This document shows, piece after piece, positions 4,961 through 5,694 of a stretch of DNA of 5,694 bases (position 1 is the first letter of the stretch; every line of letters starts with the position of its first letter). The position numbers and the translations under genes are program-made. Source of the DNA: Syntrophomonas sp. (GTDB lineage: Bacteria > Bacillota > Syntrophomonadia > Syntrophomonadales > Syntrophomonadaceae); contig JAQUUV010000146.1 of assembly GCA_028693695.1 (NCBI GenBank), positions 1-5,694 of the forward strand, in the 5' to 3' direction. The notes below the pieces were generated by a model, which worked only from the letters and a program-made list of their open reading frames with translations, was not told the DNA's origin and searched no databases.

Positions 4961-4979
4961 TACCATAACAATAGGAATA
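4961..4979 (+). promoter_or_regulatory. Candidate second Rrf2 site, upstream of metY
   Basis: TACCATAACAATAGGAATA matches the 4451-4469 sequence TACTATCCTGATAGGATTA at 13 of 19 positions in ungapped alignment, sharing TAC-n-AT at the left and ATAGGA-n-TA at the right. It lies 27 bases before the metY ATG. It is less symmetric than the upstream copy, so a common regulator is suggested but not shown. Confidence 0.35.
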
Positions 4980-5006
4980 ATAACATAAACAAAAGGAGAG
5001 ATTAGA

Positions 5007-5694
5007 ATGAGTGAAAGAAAGTTAAAGTTTGACACATTACAGGTTCATGCGGGGCAGCAGCCGGATCCTACTACTGGTTCCAGGGCGGTCCCTATTTATC
5101 AGACCACGTCTTATGTTTTTAAGAATTCAAAACATGCTTCCGATCTATTTAATCTTAGAGAGCCAGGCAACATTTATACCCGGATTATGAATCCGACCAC
5201 CGATGTTTTTGAACAGCGGGTAGCGGCTCTGGAAGGCGGCGTAGGTGCGCTGGCAGTAGCTTCAGGTTCAGCGGCCATTACCTATGCTATATTAAATATC
5301 GCTAAGAACGGAGATGAGATCGTTTCAGCCAGTACTTTGTATGGCGGAACTTATAATTTATTCTCAGCTACATTTCCCAATTTCGGCATAAAGGTTCACT
5401 TTGTTGATCCTGATGATCCCGAGAACTTCAGAAAGGCCATCAATGAAAAAACCAAAGCTCTCTATATCGAAACCATAGGTAACCCGGGTATCAACCTGGT
5501 TGATATTGAAGCTGTCGCCAACATTGCTCATGAAAACGGCATCCCTTTGATTATTGATAATACTTTTGGTACACCCTACTTGATCAGGCCGATCGAGTTT
5601 GGAGCTGACATTGTGGTACACTCAGCCACCAAATTCATTGGCGGACATGGAAGCTCTATCGGTGGAATCATTGTTGATTCCGGAAAATTTGATT
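5007..5694 (+). CDS. metY: O-acetylhomoserine sulfhydrylase, N-terminal half (cut by window edge)
   Basis: The frame runs open from ATG 5007 to the end of the window, giving 229 residues of a protein that is normally about 425-430 long. It is a PLP-dependent enzyme of the Cys/Met metabolism family that combines O-acetylhomoserine with sulfide to make homocysteine and acetate in the cytosol. Recognised parts are FDTLQVHAGQQPDPTTGSRA (8-27), the PIYQTTSYVF stretch, YTRIMNPTTDVFEQRVAALEGG (57-78), the ASGSAA phosphate-binding region (85-90), Tyr112-Gly-Gly-Thr, IETIGNPG (154-161), Asp184 in IIDNTFGTPY contacting the pyridine nitrogen, and Lys209 in HSATKFIGGHG as the PLP Schiff-base lysine. The long N-terminus and ETIGNP favour MetY over cystathionine gamma-synthase/lyase. 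An AAGGAG SD (4993-4998) is eight bases before the start. It follows the Rrf2 regulator by 66 bases, so it is either co-transcribed with it or controlled by it. Confidence 0.93.
   Translation, partial: MSERKLKFDTLQVHAGQQPDPTTGSRAVPIYQTTSYVFKNSKHASDLFNLREPGNIYTRIMNPTTDVFEQRVAALEGGVGALAVASGSAAITYAILNIAKNGDEIVSASTLYGGTYNLFSATFPNFGIKVHFVDPDDPENFRKAINEKTKALYIETIGNPGINLVDIEAVANIAHENGIPLIIDNTFGTPYLIRPIEFGADIVVHSATKFIGGHGSSIGGIIVDSGKFD

Noticed and set aside
5364..5621. Minus-strand open frame within metY
   Set aside because: It is a shadow of a highly conserved PLP enzyme; there is no independent evidence of coding.
1..5694. CRISPR array, transposon, tRNA, riboswitch or phage remnant
   Set aside because: No regularly spaced repeats, transposase domains, terminal inverted repeats, tRNA-like cloverleaf or T-box/S-box-like leader was recognised; the leader before metY is only 66 bases.

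Overview
The window looks like chromosomal DNA from an anaerobic, low-to-mid GC Firmicute (Clostridia/Peptococcaceae- or Negativicutes-like). The lineage is inferred from strong AGGAGG-type Shine-Dalgarno (SD) sequences before most genes, sigma-A type promoters, an Fe-S flavoprotein, a DUF2325 protein, an Rrf2 regulator next to metY, and the clostridial style of ArsR/ArsM. No mobile element, tRNA, rRNA or CRISPR array was seen.

Layout. (1) 1-369 (+): C-terminal part of a four-helix DUF4418 membrane protein, cut by the left edge. (2) 451-1026 (+): NADPH-dependent FMN reductase / iron-sulfur flavoprotein with a compact four-Cys cluster motif. (3) 1070-2380 (+): small arsenic module. An ArsR repressor has its operator embedded in its own promoter and an apparently leaderless start. 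The arsenite S-adenosylmethionine methyltransferase ArsM follows, with a second copy of the operator core in the arsR-arsM gap. (4) 2407-3546 (-): convergent two-gene operon of a DUF2325 protein followed by an alpha/beta hydrolase (monoacylglycerol lipase/lysophospholipase type) with a TTG start, driven by a very good promoter at 3615-3643. An inverted repeat lies between the arsM and hydrolase stops. (5) 3858-4391 (+): stand-alone flavoprotein of the HFCD/CoaC family whose expected catalytic Cys is Asn. (6) 4420-5694 (+): Rrf2-family (CymR-like, no Fe-S cysteines) regulator with its own promoter, then metY (O-acetylhomoserine sulfhydrylase), cut by the right edge. A similar 19-bp sequence lies upstream of both.

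How the parts work together. ArsR presumably represses itself and arsM until As(III) binds its cysteines; ArsM then methylates arsenite to more volatile species. No arsenite efflux pump or arsenate reductase is in the window. The Rrf2 regulator probably controls sulfur assimilation through metY. The DUF2325-hydrolase pair and the CoaC-like flavoprotein have no clear pathway. Nothing here is plainly a new system. The most interesting points are the leaderless, self-occluding arsR promoter with a duplicated operator, the Cys-to-Asn flavoprotein, and the candidate shared Rrf2 site.
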